Counted from the stretch's first letter, positions 1 to 10,121 are shown. The stretch is DNA of 64,000 nucleotides from Halobellus rufus (GCF_000739575.1 NZ_BBJO01000030.1:62001-126000); one strand, 5' to 3'. Numbers and translations: made by a program. The notes: generated by a model not told the origin, from the sequence alone.

Positions 1-332
1 CCGAGACCGAACTCGACGGGGTCGGCGTCGTCGGTTCCGACGAGCGCTTCGAGGAGGCCGACGACACCTACGCGTCGTTCTACGGCTACGACGCCGACGA
101 CGTCGAGGGGAAACACTGGAGCGAACTCCATCCCGAGGAGGAGGTCGAACACATCCGCACGCACGTCCTGCCGGTCGTCCGGCGCGGGGGCGAGTGGAGC
201 GGCCGCAGCCGCGGGCTTCGGTCCGACGGCAGTACGTTCACCGAGTCGAAGATGGTGACGGCGCTGGACGACGGTCGGCTGCTGATCGCGGTCTCGGAAC
301 TCGACGATTCGGGACTGGGAACGACGGACTGA
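1..332 (+). CDS. PAS domain protein, C-terminal fragment
   Basis: The frame is open from the window edge (first full codon at 3) to a TGA at 330-332, so only the C-terminal ~109 residues are present. The residues fit a PAS fold: a substrate-like NxxF region (SDERFEEADDTYASFYGYDADDVEGKHWSELHPEE), then a PAC-like strand pair near GEWSGRSRGLRSDGSTF. PAS domains sense ligands or redox state, often in histidine kinases or bacterio-opsin activator-like regulators. No kinase domain follows, so the PAS domain ends the protein. The N-terminal part lies outside the window, so the full architecture is unknown. Confidence 0.7.
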   Translation, partial: ETELDGVGVVGSDERFEEADDTYASFYGYDADDVEGKHWSELHPEEEVEHIRTHVLPVVRRGGEWSGRSRGLRSDGSTFTESKMVTALDDGRLLIAVSELDDSGLGTTD

Positions 333-402
333 TCCTGCGACGGTCTCGTCCGTCCTCGGCCGACGAATGAACGCTTTTGTGCATCGAGCGGCCTCCCGGA
401 CT

Positions 403-1200
403 ATGGACCTGGAGATCGCCGGAGACGCGGCGCTCGTGACGGCGTCGAGCAGCGGACTCGGGAAAGCCTCGGCGAGGGCGCTCGCCGCCGAAGGCGTCGA
501 CGTCGTCCTGAACGGACGGGACGAAGCGCGGCTCGAAGCCGCGGTCGCGGACGTCCGCGAGGCCGCGGAGGACGGCGCGTCCGTCGTCGGGCACGCGGTC
601 GACCTCACCGACCCGACAGCCGGGGACGCGCTCGTCGAGCGAGCGGTAGCGGAGTTCGGCGGATTGGACCACCTCGTCACCTCCGCCGGGGGGCCGCCGG
701 CGAAACCGTTCGTCGAAACGAGCGACGCGGACTGGTACGACGCGTTCGACCTGCTGGTGATGAGCGTCGTCCGGACGATCCGAGCGGCCGAGCCGCACCT
801 CCGCGAGAGCGACCACGGAACGGTCGTGACGATCGGCTCGCTCCGCGTCAAAGAGGCGACCGACGATCTCGTGCTCTCGAACGCGGTCCGTTCGGGGGTC
901 GTCGGCTTGGAGAAGACCCTCTCGAAGGAGTTCGCGCCGGACATCCGAGCGAACGCCGTGCTCCCGGGCACCCACAGGACGCCGCGGGTGGAAAAACGCG
1001 TCGAGGACGGCGTGCGCGACGGCAGCTACGACTCCTTCGAGGCGGGACTCGAAGCCCGCGCGAGTAACATCCCGCTCGGTCGTCTCGGCGACCCGGAGCG
1101 GTTCGGTCAGACGGTCGCCTTCCTCTCATCGCCGGCGTCGTCGTTCGTCTCGGGCGCTGCCGTCCCTATCGACGGGGGCGAGAGCGCCTCGACGATGTGA
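403..1200 (+). CDS. SDR family oxidoreductase with atypical active site
   Basis: A 265-residue short-chain dehydrogenase/reductase. I chose ATG 403 (MDLEIAGDAALVTASSSGLGKA) because it places the Rossmann glycine motif near residue 15 and matches the start of the paralogue at 33064; an in-frame ATG at 367 would add 12 unconserved residues. The cofactor motif reads TASSSGLG rather than TGxxxGxG. The serine of the triad is present (TIGSLR), but the YxxxK motif is replaced by SNAVR, which suggests altered chemistry. The C-terminus keeps SSPASSFVSGAAVPIDGG, typical of the FabG-like group. It is a single gene, convergent with the hydrolase downstream. The substrate is unknown. Confidence 0.85.
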   Translation: MDLEIAGDAALVTASSSGLGKASARALAAEGVDVVLNGRDEARLEAAVADVREAAEDGASVVGHAVDLTDPTAGDALVERAVAEFGGLDHLVTSAGGPPAKPFVETSDADWYDAFDLLVMSVVRTIRAAEPHLRESDHGTVVTIGSLRVKEATDDLVLSNAVRSGVVGLEKTLSKEFAPDIRANAVLPGTHRTPRVEKRVEDGVRDGSYDSFEAGLEARASNIPLGRLGDPERFGQTVAFLSSPASSFVSGAAVPIDGGESASTM

Positions 1201-1238
1201 CTCCGCGGGCCTCGAAGCCCCGCTCGATCACGGCTCGG

Positions 1239-2000
1239 TCAGGGTTCGATCTCCACGCTCAGGCCGTCGTGAGCGAATCTGACGTCGCCGTCGTACCGCG
1301 AGCGGATCGAGTCGAGCATCTCCTCGTGGCGGCCCTCGGTGTGCGGGTACAGATGCGTCAGGTACACGCGCCCGATGTCGTGGCCCGCCAGCACGTCGCC
1401 GAGTTGCGAGGGCGTCGGATGGGTCGCGACGTCGACGTCGTCGGGGAACGAGCAGTCGTGCGCGAGGACGGCCGCGCCGTCGGCAAAGTTCGCGAGGCTC
1501 GCCGCGGCCTCGCCGTCGCCGGAGAAGACGACGTCGCCAGCGGAGCCGTCGGCGTCGGGATCGGCGAACCGGTAGGCCAGACAGTCCATCGAGTGGGTCA
1601 TCTCCGTCGCCGACACGTCGAACCCCGCGAGCGAGAAGTCGGTCGGGCCGACCTCGCGGACGCTCAGATCGACGCGGCCGTCGAGGTAGTCGTGAACCGA
1701 GAGCAGCCCGTCGAGCAGTGATTTCGTGCCCGCGGGGCCGACGACTTCGAGGTGCTCCTCGCCCGCGAGCCAGCGGGCCTTCAGGAGCGGGAGCACGTCG
1801 GCGACGTGGTCGAGGTGGTGATGCGTGAGGAGCACGGTCGAGACGCCCTCGTAACCGACTTCGGTGTCCGCGAGCCGGTGGAGGACGCCGCTGCCGCAGT
1901 CGACCAGCAGGGACCGGTCGCCGCGTTCGAGGAGCAGACCGGCTTGGACGCGGTCGGGGACGGGCATCGCGCTGCCCGTTCCGAGGAAGGTCAGACGCAT
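1239..2000 (-). CDS. MBL-fold hydrolase, RNase Z/ElaC-like
   Basis: 253 residues of metallo-beta-lactamase fold. The start at 2000 gives MRLTFLGTGSAMPVPDR, the classic N-terminus of RNase Z-like proteins. An HxHxDH-type zinc motif is visible as LLTHHHLDHVAD, followed by an aspartate/histidine ligand region (FSGDGE, LAHDCSF) and a late histidine in LTHLYPHTEG. Relatives process tRNA 3' ends or hydrolyse phosphodiesters. This protein is shorter than archaeal RNase Z (about 300 residues), so a general phosphodiesterase role is equally possible. It is transcribed away from the helicase gene at 2341. Upstream extension of the frame to 2237 has no homology-like features. Confidence 0.85.
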   Translation of the reverse strand: MRLTFLGTGSAMPVPDRVQAGLLLERGDRSLLVDCGSGVLHRLADTEVGYEGVSTVLLTHHHLDHVADVLPLLKARWLAGEEHLEVVGPAGTKSLLDGLLSVHDYLDGRVDLSVREVGPTDFSLAGFDVSATEMTHSMDCLAYRFADPDADGSAGDVVFSGDGEAAASLANFADGAAVLAHDCSFPDDVDVATHPTPSQLGDVLAGHDIGRVYLTHLYPHTEGRHEEMLDSIRSRYDGDVRFAHDGLSVEIEP

Positions 2001-2340
2001 ACGGCTTCGTAGACGACGCCGGCCGAAAACCGTTCGGGGGACTGCGACCCCGACGGACCTCCCGCGAGCGTTTATGTACGAACGGGCGGCCACAGCCCCC
2101 GTGACGTAGACGCGAGCCCGCGTCGGGCAGCGGTTGTCTGGCACGTCGACGCGGGAGCGGACGGGCGCGGCACCGAGGAGGCCGCGAGTCGTCGATGCGG
2201 GTGCCAGCTGTTCGCCACGATACGCCGGGAGAACCATCGGTGGTGCGGATGATCCGCCTCCGTTAGAGAGCGATACGCTCCCGACTTGCGCGTCGGAAGC
2301 GGGCAGAACCCACTTATCCGTCCGCTCCTACCTCCAGACG
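2001..2340. promoter_or_regulatory. Divergent intergenic region
   Basis: 340 bases between the divergent MBL hydrolase and helicase genes. For the helicase, a TATA-like ACTTATC at about 2312-2318 lies 23-29 bases before ATG 2341, consistent with a leaderless transcript. The rest holds no recognisable gene or repeat. Confidence 0.4.
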
Positions 2341-5210
2341 ATGCCGCCGACCGGGCGCGAACTGCTCCGACGAGCCGCCACCGACACAGCGGCGGCTGAC
2401 GCCGGCGACGAGACCGCCGACACCGGCGCTGCCGTCGCCGTCGAAGGCGACGACGCACGTGCGGACGCGGAACGCGCCCTCGAAGCCGACCCGTTCGCGT
2501 TCGATCCCGACGCCGTCGACATCGCCGACGAGGACGTGCTCGACCGTCTCGAACCCGCCGTGCGTGAGTGGTGGGTCGACGAGTTCGGCCGCTACGTCGG
2601 CCAGAACGGGGGCTTCTTCACGCCGCCGCAGCGGGAGGCGATCCCGCTCGTCGACGAGGGCGAGAACGCGCTCGTGTGTGCGCCTACCGGGTCGGGGAAG
2701 ACGCTCGCGAGCTTCACCGCGATTCTGAACGACCTGTTTCGGCGCGGCAGAGAACGCGAGGACGGCCTCGACAACTCGGTGTACTGCCTGTACGTCTCGC
2801 CGCTGAAGTCCCTCGCCAACGACATCCACCGCAACCTCACGGTTCCCCTGGAGGGCATCGAATCGCGGATGGACGAGCGAGACGAGGCCGTCGAAGTCCG
2901 GCACGCGATCCGCCACGGCGACACCGAGTCCAGCGAGCGCCAGCGGATGCTCGAGGAGACGCCGCACGTCCTCAACACGACCCCGGAGACGCTCGCGATC
3001 CTCCTGAACGCGCCGAAGTTCAGAGAGAAGCTCCGGACGGTCGAGTACGTCGTCGTCGACGAGATCCACAGCCTCGCGGCCAACAAACGCGGGACGCACC
3101 TGTCGGTCTCTCTGGAGCGGCTCGAAGCACTCACGGACGCCTCGCCGACCCGGATCGGCTGCTCGGCGACGGTCGAACCCCTCTCGGAGATGGCCGAGTT
3201 CCTCGTCGGCCGCGACGGGGACGGAGCGCCGCGGGACTGTGAGATCGTCGACACGCGCTTCGTCCGCGACTTCGACCTCCGGCTGGAGTGCCCGACCGAC
3301 GACCTGATCCACACGCCGCGGTCGGAGATCCAATCGGGCTTCTACGACCGACTCCACGAGTTGATCGAGGGCCACGAGAACACGCTGGTGTTCACGAACA
3401 CCCGCTCGGGGGCCGAGCGCGTCCTCGAAACCCTGCGGGAGCGCTTCGACGCCTACGACGACGCCAACTCGGGCTGTCACCACGGCAGCCTCTCGAAGGA
3501 GCGCCGACAGGCCGTCGAGAGGGACTGAAGGAGGGCTCCTTGGACGTCGTCACGACCTCGACGAGCCTGGAGTTGGGCATCGATATGCCGCACCTCGACC
3601 TCGTGGTGCAGGTCGGCTCGCCGAAATCCGTCGCATCCCTGCTGCAGCGCGTCGGCCGCGCGGGACACAGCCTCGGGCAGACCGTGGAGGGGCGCGTGAT
3701 CGCGCTCGACCGCGACGAACTCGTCGAGTGCGCGGTGATGCTCCGGAAGGCCGAAGACGGCTTCGTCGACCGGGTGTTCGTGCCCGAGAACGCCCACGAC
3801 GTCGCCGCCCAGCACGTCTACGGGATGGCGATCGCGGCGGTCCGCCGGGAGGCCGACGTACTCGCGACGCTCCGTCGGGCGTACCCGTATCGGAACTACA
3901 GCGACGACGACTGGGAGCGGCTGCTCCGGTATCTCACCGCCGACTACGAGGGCCTCGAAGAGAAGAACGTCTACGCGAAGGTCTGGCGCGACACCAACGA
4001 CCCGCCCGACGGCGAGCACCACTACGAGGACTTCCCCGTCGGCGAGCCGCTGCTCGGCAAGCGCGGTCGACTCGCCCGCGTCATCTATATGACGAACCTC
4101 GGGACGATCCCCGATTCGTTCACCTGCGAGGTTCGAACGCGACAGGGCGAGGAGTGGGTCGGGACGCTCGACGAGGACTACCTCGACACCCTGGAAAAGG
4201 GCGACGTGTTCGTCCTCGGCGGAGAGCGGTTCGCCTACCGCTACCGCCGCGGCTCGAAGGTCTACGTCGACCGGACGAGCAAGGAGGCGACGGTCCCCTC
4301 GTGGTTCTCCGAGCGACTGCCGCTGTCGTACGACCTCGGTCGAGAGATCGGCTCGTTTCAGGCGGAACTCCTCGACCGGCTCGACGCCGGCGGCCCGCCC
4401 GCCGTCCGCGAGTGGCTTCGGGAGTTCCCGGTCGACGAGAACGCCGTGCGCGCGATCACGCGGCTGTTCGACGAGCAGCGACGCTATGCGGGAGCCGACA
4501 GCGTCGCCACCGACCGCCGCTTCGTCGTCGAGGAGACGCTCGATCGGGAGACCTACCGGAGGCACTTCTACGTCCACTCGACGTTCGGACGGCGGTTCAA
4601 CGACGGCCTCTCGCGGCTCGTCGCCGCCCGCTGCGCCAACCGATCGAACGCCAACGTCCAGATCGCGGTCGCGGACAACGGCTTCTCCCTGTCGATGCCG
4701 CTGAACCGGAAGGTCGACGTCGCGGGCGCGCTCGCCGAACTCGACCCCGAGACGGTGCGCGAGGACCTCCGCGATGCGCTCGCGGAGACCGATCTACTCA
4801 AGCGCTACTTCAGGATCAACGCCACCCGCGCGCTGATGATCTTAAAGCGGTACAAGGGCTACGAGAAGTCGGCGGCCCAACAGCAGGTCTCCGCGGAGAT
4901 GCTGTTGTCCTTCGCCGACGACCTCGAGGAGTTCGCGGTGATGGAGGAGACCTACCGGGAGATCGTCGAGGACAAACTGAACGTCGCGGCCGTCGAGGAC
5001 GCGCTCGCGGCGCTCGAAACCGGCGACTTCGAGGTCGTCACGAAACGGGTGGACTCGCCGACGCCGCGGGCGTTCGGGCTCGCGACGCTGCTCGCCAGCG
5101 ACGTGGTCCTCGCCGAGGACGAGAGCGCCGTGTTGCGGGAGTTCCACGAGCGGGTGATGGAATCGATCGACGACGCGGAGTCCTCCGAGCGCTCGAACGT
5201 CGACGGCTAG
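2341..5210 (+). pseudogene. Lhr-type SF2 helicase, frameshifted
   Basis: A large DEAD/DEAH-family helicase of the Lhr group, about 956 residues if repaired. Visible motifs: Walker A APTGSGKT (residues 114-121), DEIH (about 240), CSAT (motif III), then TSTSLELGID and LLQRVGRAGH (motifs V and VI), followed by the winged-helix and Lhr-core regions. The first frame stops at 3528 (…ERRQAVERD), while the conserved sequence continues in another frame from about 3522. Adding one G to the GGG at 3521-3523 gives a continuous AVERGLKEGS. Lhr helicases unwind RNA:DNA hybrids and act in DNA repair. Whether this copy is truly inactive or misassembled cannot be told from this sequence. Confidence 0.88.
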
Positions 5211-5324
5211 AGCGTTCTCCGTCGGTGCGGGACGCGACCCAACGGTTCGTATGCACCCGTGAGTCGTGCGCCCCCGCTCTTTTAGGTCGTAGCGAGTGTC
5301 GACGACTGTATCCCGGGGAGAGCA

Positions 5325-6971
5325 ATGACCGGAGTCGGACTGTCGAGGCCGCAGCGACGGCTCGTCCTGTTCGCGGTCGCCGTCGCGGGGACGGGAGCCG
5401 TCGCTGTCGCTCCCGCACCGAGCGGACTCTCGCTCGCGGGGCAGTACGCGCTGGCGACGACGTTCTTCGCAGGCTTCCTGTGGGTCACCGGCACGCTCCC
5501 GCTTTCGGTGACTGCGCTGTCGATCCCGTTCGTGCTGACCGGCTTCGGAGTGTACCCCGAGTTGGCCGCCGCGCTGTCCGGGTTCGCGGACCCGATCATC
5601 TTCCTGTTCCTGGCCGGATTCATGCTGGCGAACGCGCTGCAGAAGTACGCCATCGACCGACGGTTCGCGCTGTGGCTGCTCGCGAAGATGGGAACGTCGC
5701 CGCGTCGACTCGTCGCCGCCGTGATGCTCGCGACCGCGTTCCTCTCGATGTGGGTGTCGAACACGGCGACGGCGGCGATGATGACGCCGATCGCGGTCGG
5801 GGTGATCGCACAGGTGGTCGGCGCGGACGCTGTGGCGGTCTCCTCGCGGTACGCGCCGATCGAGACCGCCGGCGCTGACGTTGATCGCGACGCTGTCGAG
5901 GCCGCCCCCGGGAGCGATCCCGGAGCCGCGGAGTCGGTCCCGTTCAGCAACTTCCAGCTCTCGATGCTCCTCGGGACGGCGTACGCCGCCAGCGTCGGCG
6001 GCGTCGGCACGATCATCGGCACGCCGCCGAACGCGGTTCTCGCCGCCCAGTTGAACGCGCTCCTGGGCTACGAGATCGGTTTCGCCCGGTGGCTCGCGGT
6101 CGGCGTCCCGGTCGTCGTCGTCACGCTCCCGATCGTGTGGTACGTCCTCACGTTCTGGATCTACCCGCCGCGCGTCGAGAACGTCGACGCCGCGCGTTCG
6201 GAGGCGAAGGCGCGCCTCGAAGCGAGCGGTCCGCTGAGTCCGCGCGGGCGACGCGTCGCGGTCATCTTCACCGCGACAGCCGCGCTGTGGGTGCTCGGCG
6301 GTCTCGGCGACCTCCTCGCGCCCGCGCTGCCGGCGGCGTGGGCCACGACGGTCTTCGGCGGCGCGGGGGCGTCGGTCCTCGGCGTCGAGGGACACCAGGG
6401 GCTGCTCTACTACGTGATGGTCGGGCTCGCGGCGATCCCCGCGCTCGTGCTCGCGGACACGATGACGTGGGGGGAGTTGGCCGATGTCGACTGGGGGACG
6501 ATCCTGCTCTTCGGCGGCGGTATCTCGCTCGCGGAGTCGCTCGCGAAGACGGACGCGACCGACTGGATCGCCCGGACGGCGTTCGGGTCGCTCACGGACG
6601 CACCGATCGCGCTCGTCGTCGGCGTCGTCGTGTTCCTCGTGATCTTCCTCACGGAGATGACCTCCAACACCGCGACGGCGACGATCATCGTCCCGATCCT
6701 GGTCGGGTTGGGCGGCGCGTTTGCGGCGACGACGGGCCTCACCGAGACGTCGACAGCGGTCTTCCTCTCCGTCGCGGGGGCGGTCGCGGCGAGTTTCGCC
6801 TTCGCGCTTCCGGTGGCGACCCCGCCGAACGCGGTCGTCTTCGGGTCGGGCTACATCGAACAGCGACATATGCTGCGCGCCGGCGTCGCGCTGAACCTCC
6901 TGATGACCGTCGTGCTCACGGCGTTGCTGTGGCTGTGCTTTCGGTTCCTCTGGCCGTCCATCTTGTGGTAA
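5325..6971 (+). CDS. SLC13/DASS family anion:sodium symporter
   Basis: 548 residues, strongly hydrophobic, with about 11-12 membrane segments. It has the two inverted-repeat signatures of divalent-anion:Na+ symporters: SNTATAAMM (about residue 145) and SNTATATII (about residue 447), each followed later by a TPPNA motif (GTPPNA, ATPPNA) that lines the substrate and sodium sites. The likely substrates are dicarboxylates, sulfate or phosphate, and sequence alone does not choose between them. The ATG at 5325 follows a TATA-like CTTTTAG at about 5278. The gene ends 16 bases from the convergent nuclease-helicase gene. Confidence 0.9.
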   Translation: MTGVGLSRPQRRLVLFAVAVAGTGAVAVAPAPSGLSLAGQYALATTFFAGFLWVTGTLPLSVTALSIPFVLTGFGVYPELAAALSGFADPIIFLFLAGFMLANALQKYAIDRRFALWLLAKMGTSPRRLVAAVMLATAFLSMWVSNTATAAMMTPIAVGVIAQVVGADAVAVSSRYAPIETAGADVDRDAVEAAPGSDPGAAESVPFSNFQLSMLLGTAYAASVGGVGTIIGTPPNAVLAAQLNALLGYEIGFARWLAVGVPVVVVTLPIVWYVLTFWIYPPRVENVDAARSEAKARLEASGPLSPRGRRVAVIFTATAALWVLGGLGDLLAPALPAAWATTVFGGAGASVLGVEGHQGLLYYVMVGLAAIPALVLADTMTWGELADVDWGTILLFGGGISLAESLAKTDATDWIARTAFGSLTDAPIALVVGVVVFLVIFLTEMTSNTATATIIVPILVGLGGAFAATTGLTETSTAVFLSVAGAVAASFAFALPVATPPNAVVFGSGYIEQRHMLRAGVALNLLMTVVLTALLWLCFRFLWPSILW

Positions 6972-6987
6972 TCCTCGGGCTGCGCTC

Positions 6988-9774
6988 CTACCGGCGCGCC
7001 CACTCGAGCAGTCGAGCGTAGAACGGCTCCGAGGCGAGCGCGTCGGCGTCGCCGACGAGCGCCAGTGCCTTCTTCGCCCGCGTGAGCGCGACGTTGATCC
7101 GGCGGTAGTCCTCGAATATCGGCCCGTCCAGCGCGCCGGTCGCGACGAACGAGACGACGATCACCTCCTCGGCCGACCCCTGGAAGCGGTCGACGGTGTC
7201 GACGGTCACGTCCGTTCGACGAGAGATCTCGGCGACCTGCGCGCGAAACGGCGCGATGACGCCGATGTCGTCGGGGTCGACGCCCGCGTCGACGTACGAC
7301 TCGACGACCTCGGCGACGCGATCTGCCTCCGTGGGGTTCGTGTTTCCAACGCGCTCGCCGGCGGGATCGACGAACGCGACGGGGTCGCGGAGCGCATTCG
7401 GCAGCGCCGACTCGTCGACGCCGAGGTCCGAGAGCCGCTGGCCCGCCACCGCGCCGGTCGCGGGCCTGAGCGCGCCGTCGTAGAACTCCGTCGATGAGAA
7501 GGCCTGAATGCGCTGGCTCATCCGGTACTGTCTGTCGAGAAGCACCGACGCGTCGGGATTGGACTCGATGAGGCGCTCGAATAGTGACGTCTGGAGTTCG
7601 TTCTCCGCGCGAACGACCGGCGGCAACTGCTCGTGATCGCCGACGAGGACGAACCGCTCGGCGAGTCCGACGGCCGCGAGCGTCCCCGGCTCGGTGAGCT
7701 GTGAGGCCTCGTCGACGAGCGCGACGTCGAAGGCCTGCTCGCGCATCACGCGGGAGCCGCACGCGGCCGTGGTCGCAGCGACCACCGACGCCTCCCGCAG
7801 CGCCGCGGCGCGCTCGTTCGGCTCGCCGCCGCGCTCTAAGCGGACGTCGAGCATGTCCTCGCGAACGCCGTTCTCGCTCCCCACGCGGACGACGTCGTCG
7901 ACGCCGGCGTCGCGGACCGCCTCCAAGGCGTTGTCGACCGCGCGGTTGGTGAAGGCCGAGAGCAACACCCGCTCGCCGCGCTCGACGAGCGCGCGGACGA
8001 TCTGTGCGATCGTGTACGTCTTGCCGGTCCCCGGCGGCCCGTGGACGAGCGCGAAGTCCTCCGCGTCGACCGCGAGGCGGACCGCGCGGTCCTGGGCCGC
8101 GTTGTTGTCCACGTAGGTCCCGGGCTCGGCGGTACGGTCCGCGAACGCGGGCTCTCGACGGTCGAACAGCACGTCCTTCCGGTCGGGGTCGCCCTTCAAC
8201 ACGAAGTCGTGCAGCGCGGTGAGCATCCGATCGACGCCGATCTCCGAGGGGTAGACGTCGAGCCGCCGGACCGAGACTGGTTCGTCGGCGGTGACGACGA
8301 CCTCCTCGCCCAGCTCGCGAATCCGGCAGAGTTCGGCGTGCCCGGAGACCGGGTCGCCGTCGCTGGCGAGCGCGACGTCACCGGTGCGGAGCTTCGAGAC
8401 CGCGTCGCCGGGCTTTCTCGCGCGCATCTCCCAGCGGCCGTCGTCGAGTTCGCGTCGATCGAGCGGATCCAGGTCGATCAGCGCCCGGTCGTCCTCGGCG
8501 CGCTCCGCGGCTGACTGCTCCCAGAGTTTGCGGTACTCCGCGTGGACCTCACGGCGCTCGGCCTCGATCGCGCGGTAGAACCGCTCGAAGTACTCCCGCT
8601 CTTCTTCGGGGACGGGTGAGCCGATCTGCCCCGCCTTCGACTCCTGATCGAGCCGCCCGGAGACGACCATACAGGTGTCCTGCTCGAAGCAGTACTCGCA
8701 GCGGGCGTCGGCCTCGTAGCCCGTCGGGACCGACGAGTCGAACTCCATCGCCGCGATCTCGTTGCGCGTCCGGACGACGAAGTCGAGCAGGCCGTCGCCG
8801 ATCGAGAAGTCCTTCGCGGGCGAGAGGTCGCCTGTCTCCTCGTTGCGTTCCAGCGCCGTGTTCTTGGTGTACAGGAGCGTCCCCGTGTCGGCTGGGACGC
8901 CCCGCTCGTCGAGCACGAGCGCGTAGGCGGCGGCCTGGATCTTGTCCTGAAACCGGGGCTCGCGGTTGGTGTTCTTGCCCGTCTTGAGCTCGACCGGGGT
9001 CCCGCGGCGGAGCGCGTCCGCGCGGCCCTTGATCCCGAACGTCGGCGAGATGAGCGTGTACTCCGAGCGCCAGGCGTCCTCCTCGGTCAACGTTCCCTGC
9101 TCGAGCCAGCCCTCGATGGCGGCCGCGTTGCGCCGCACCTCGTCGCGCACCTCGTCGGCGTCGTGGCCGAGCAGTCCCAGTTCCAGCCCCGCTTCCTCCA
9201 CGCGCTCGTCGATCGAGTCGTCGAGGTCGCGGTCCCGCAGGAGGTCGCCGAACACCTCGTGGACGATCGTCCCCTTGACGACCGGGTAGTTCAGCGGGAT
9301 CCCCGAGAGCTTGTTCAGGTAGTACATCCGCGGGCACTGCACCCACGAGCGGACGTCGGTCACGTCGACGAGGAAGCCGGGTTCGAGGACGACCCTGGAG
9401 TCGCCGGTGGTCGCGTACGTCGTCTCGCCGCGGTACTCCGAGGCCTCGACGTCGGTCGCGAGCACCTCCATTCCGGGCTCGGCGTGTTCGACGGTTTGGG
9501 TCCACTTCCCCCAGAGCGTCAGCGTGAGCGGTTCCTCGTCGGCGTTTTCGGGGTGCTCGTCCGAGTCCGTGCTGTCGTCGTCCGGTCCGTCGGGCGTCGC
9601 TTGCCCGCTTCCGAGCGTCGTTTGGCCGCCGTTGGGCGCGGGCTCGGGACCGCTCCCCGACGCGGCGAGGTCGCTGTCGGGACGGAGCGTCAGCTCTGCG
9701 AGCGTCCGCGAGCCGTACTTCGTCTCCACCTCGCGCTCGTCGCCGACGTCGACGACCCGGCCGCGCAGTTTCAC
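6988..9774 (-). CDS. Dna2-like Fe-S nuclease and SF1 helicase fusion
   Basis: 928 residues in three parts. Residues 1-130 look like an OB-type domain with a low-complexity insert. Residues 140-370 form a Cas4/Dna2-type PD-(D/E)XK nuclease, with metal ligands in GRAD (D252) and ELKTGK (E262, K264) and four cysteines that frame it (C147 and C359/C362/C368), as in Fe-S nucleases. Residues 560-925 form an Upf1/Dna2-like SF1B helicase with GPPGTGKT (about 579), DEAS (about 688), QYRMS, VDRFQGSAEEV and NVALTRAKK. Dna2 processes flaps and resects DNA ends, and this archaeal fusion probably does similar work in replication or repair. It is a single gene on the minus strand. Confidence 0.92.
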   Translation of the reverse strand: MKLRGRVVDVGDEREVETKYGSRTLAELTLRPDSDLAASGSGPEPAPNGGQTTLGSGQATPDGPDDDSTDSDEHPENADEEPLTLTLWGKWTQTVEHAEPGMEVLATDVEASEYRGETTYATTGDSRVVLEPGFLVDVTDVRSWVQCPRMYYLNKLSGIPLNYPVVKGTIVHEVFGDLLRDRDLDDSIDERVEEAGLELGLLGHDADEVRDEVRRNAAAIEGWLEQGTLTEEDAWRSEYTLISPTFGIKGRADALRRGTPVELKTGKNTNREPRFQDKIQAAAYALVLDERGVPADTGTLLYTKNTALERNEETGDLSPAKDFSIGDGLLDFVVRTRNEIAAMEFDSSVPTGYEADARCEYCFEQDTCMVVSGRLDQESKAGQIGSPVPEEEREYFERFYRAIEAERREVHAEYRKLWEQSAAERAEDDRALIDLDPLDRRELDDGRWEMRARKPGDAVSKLRTGDVALASDGDPVSGHAELCRIRELGEEVVVTADEPVSVRRLDVYPSEIGVDRMLTALHDFVLKGDPDRKDVLFDRREPAFADRTAEPGTYVDNNAAQDRAVRLAVDAEDFALVHGPPGTGKTYTIAQIVRALVERGERVLLSAFTNRAVDNALEAVRDAGVDDVVRVGSENGVREDMLDVRLERGGEPNERAAALREASVVAATTAACGSRVMREQAFDVALVDEASQLTEPGTLAAVGLAERFVLVGDHEQLPPVVRAENELQTSLFERLIESNPDASVLLDRQYRMSQRIQAFSSTEFYDGALRPATGAVAGQRLSDLGVDESALPNALRDPVAFVDPAGERVGNTNPTEADRVAEVVESYVDAGVDPDDIGVIAPFRAQVAEISRRTDVTVDTVDRFQGSAEEVIVVSFVATGALDGPIFEDYRRINVALTRAKKALALVGDADALASEPFYARLLEWARR

Positions 9775-9846
9775 GTGGCGTACCTGCGCGTCGCGCGGTA
9801 AGACGCTATCGGTCCGGCCGATTTGAACCGTCGGAGGACGGAAAAC

Positions 9847-10080
9847 TCAGCGACCGCTCCGCGGTGCCGGAAGGAACTCCGACCACCAGCGGAGCAGGAA
9901 CCAAAGGAGCACGATGCCGAGGAGGAGGCCACCGACGATCCCGGCGGCGATCACCGTCGCGCCCCCGCCGGCTTGAATCGCGATGAGTCCTCCAGAGGCC
10001 CCGACGAGCGCGACGAAGCCGAGCTTGAGTCGCTTGCTCGCGACGTCGCGCTCCTCGTCGGTGAGACTCGGACCGACCAC
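9847..10080 (-). CDS. Small two-TM membrane protein, unknown
   Basis: 77 residues with an acidic N-terminus (LTDEERDVASKRLKLG), then two hydrophobic stretches (about residues 20-37 and 43-62, the second ending LLWFLLRWW), and a short basic tail. No enzymatic motif is visible. It lies between the unknown protein at 10122 and the nuclease-helicase, all on the minus strand with gaps of 41 and 72 bases, so co-transcription is possible. The function is not recognised. Confidence 0.6.
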   Translation of the reverse strand: MVGPSLTDEERDVASKRLKLGFVALVGASGGLIAIQAGGGATVIAAGIVGGLLLGIVLLWFLLRWWSEFLPAPRSGR

Positions 10081-10121
10081 TCACGACACCTCCGCGTCGG
10101 TGCGGGCGACGGTCGAGGCAG

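Noticed and set aside
3500..3540. Programmed frameshift in the Lhr gene
   Set aside because: No slippery heptamer plus structure is evident, and five other sites show the same one-base loss pattern, so error is simpler.
4842..6869. 675-residue antisense open frame across the helicase end and the SLC13 gene
   Set aside because: Arg/Asp/Glu-rich low-complexity translation typical of antisense frames in GC-rich DNA; it runs opposite to two well-supported genes.
6988..9774. Cas4-type CRISPR protein
   Set aside because: The Cas4-like nuclease is fused to a helicase and has no other cas gene around; a Dna2-like repair role fits better.
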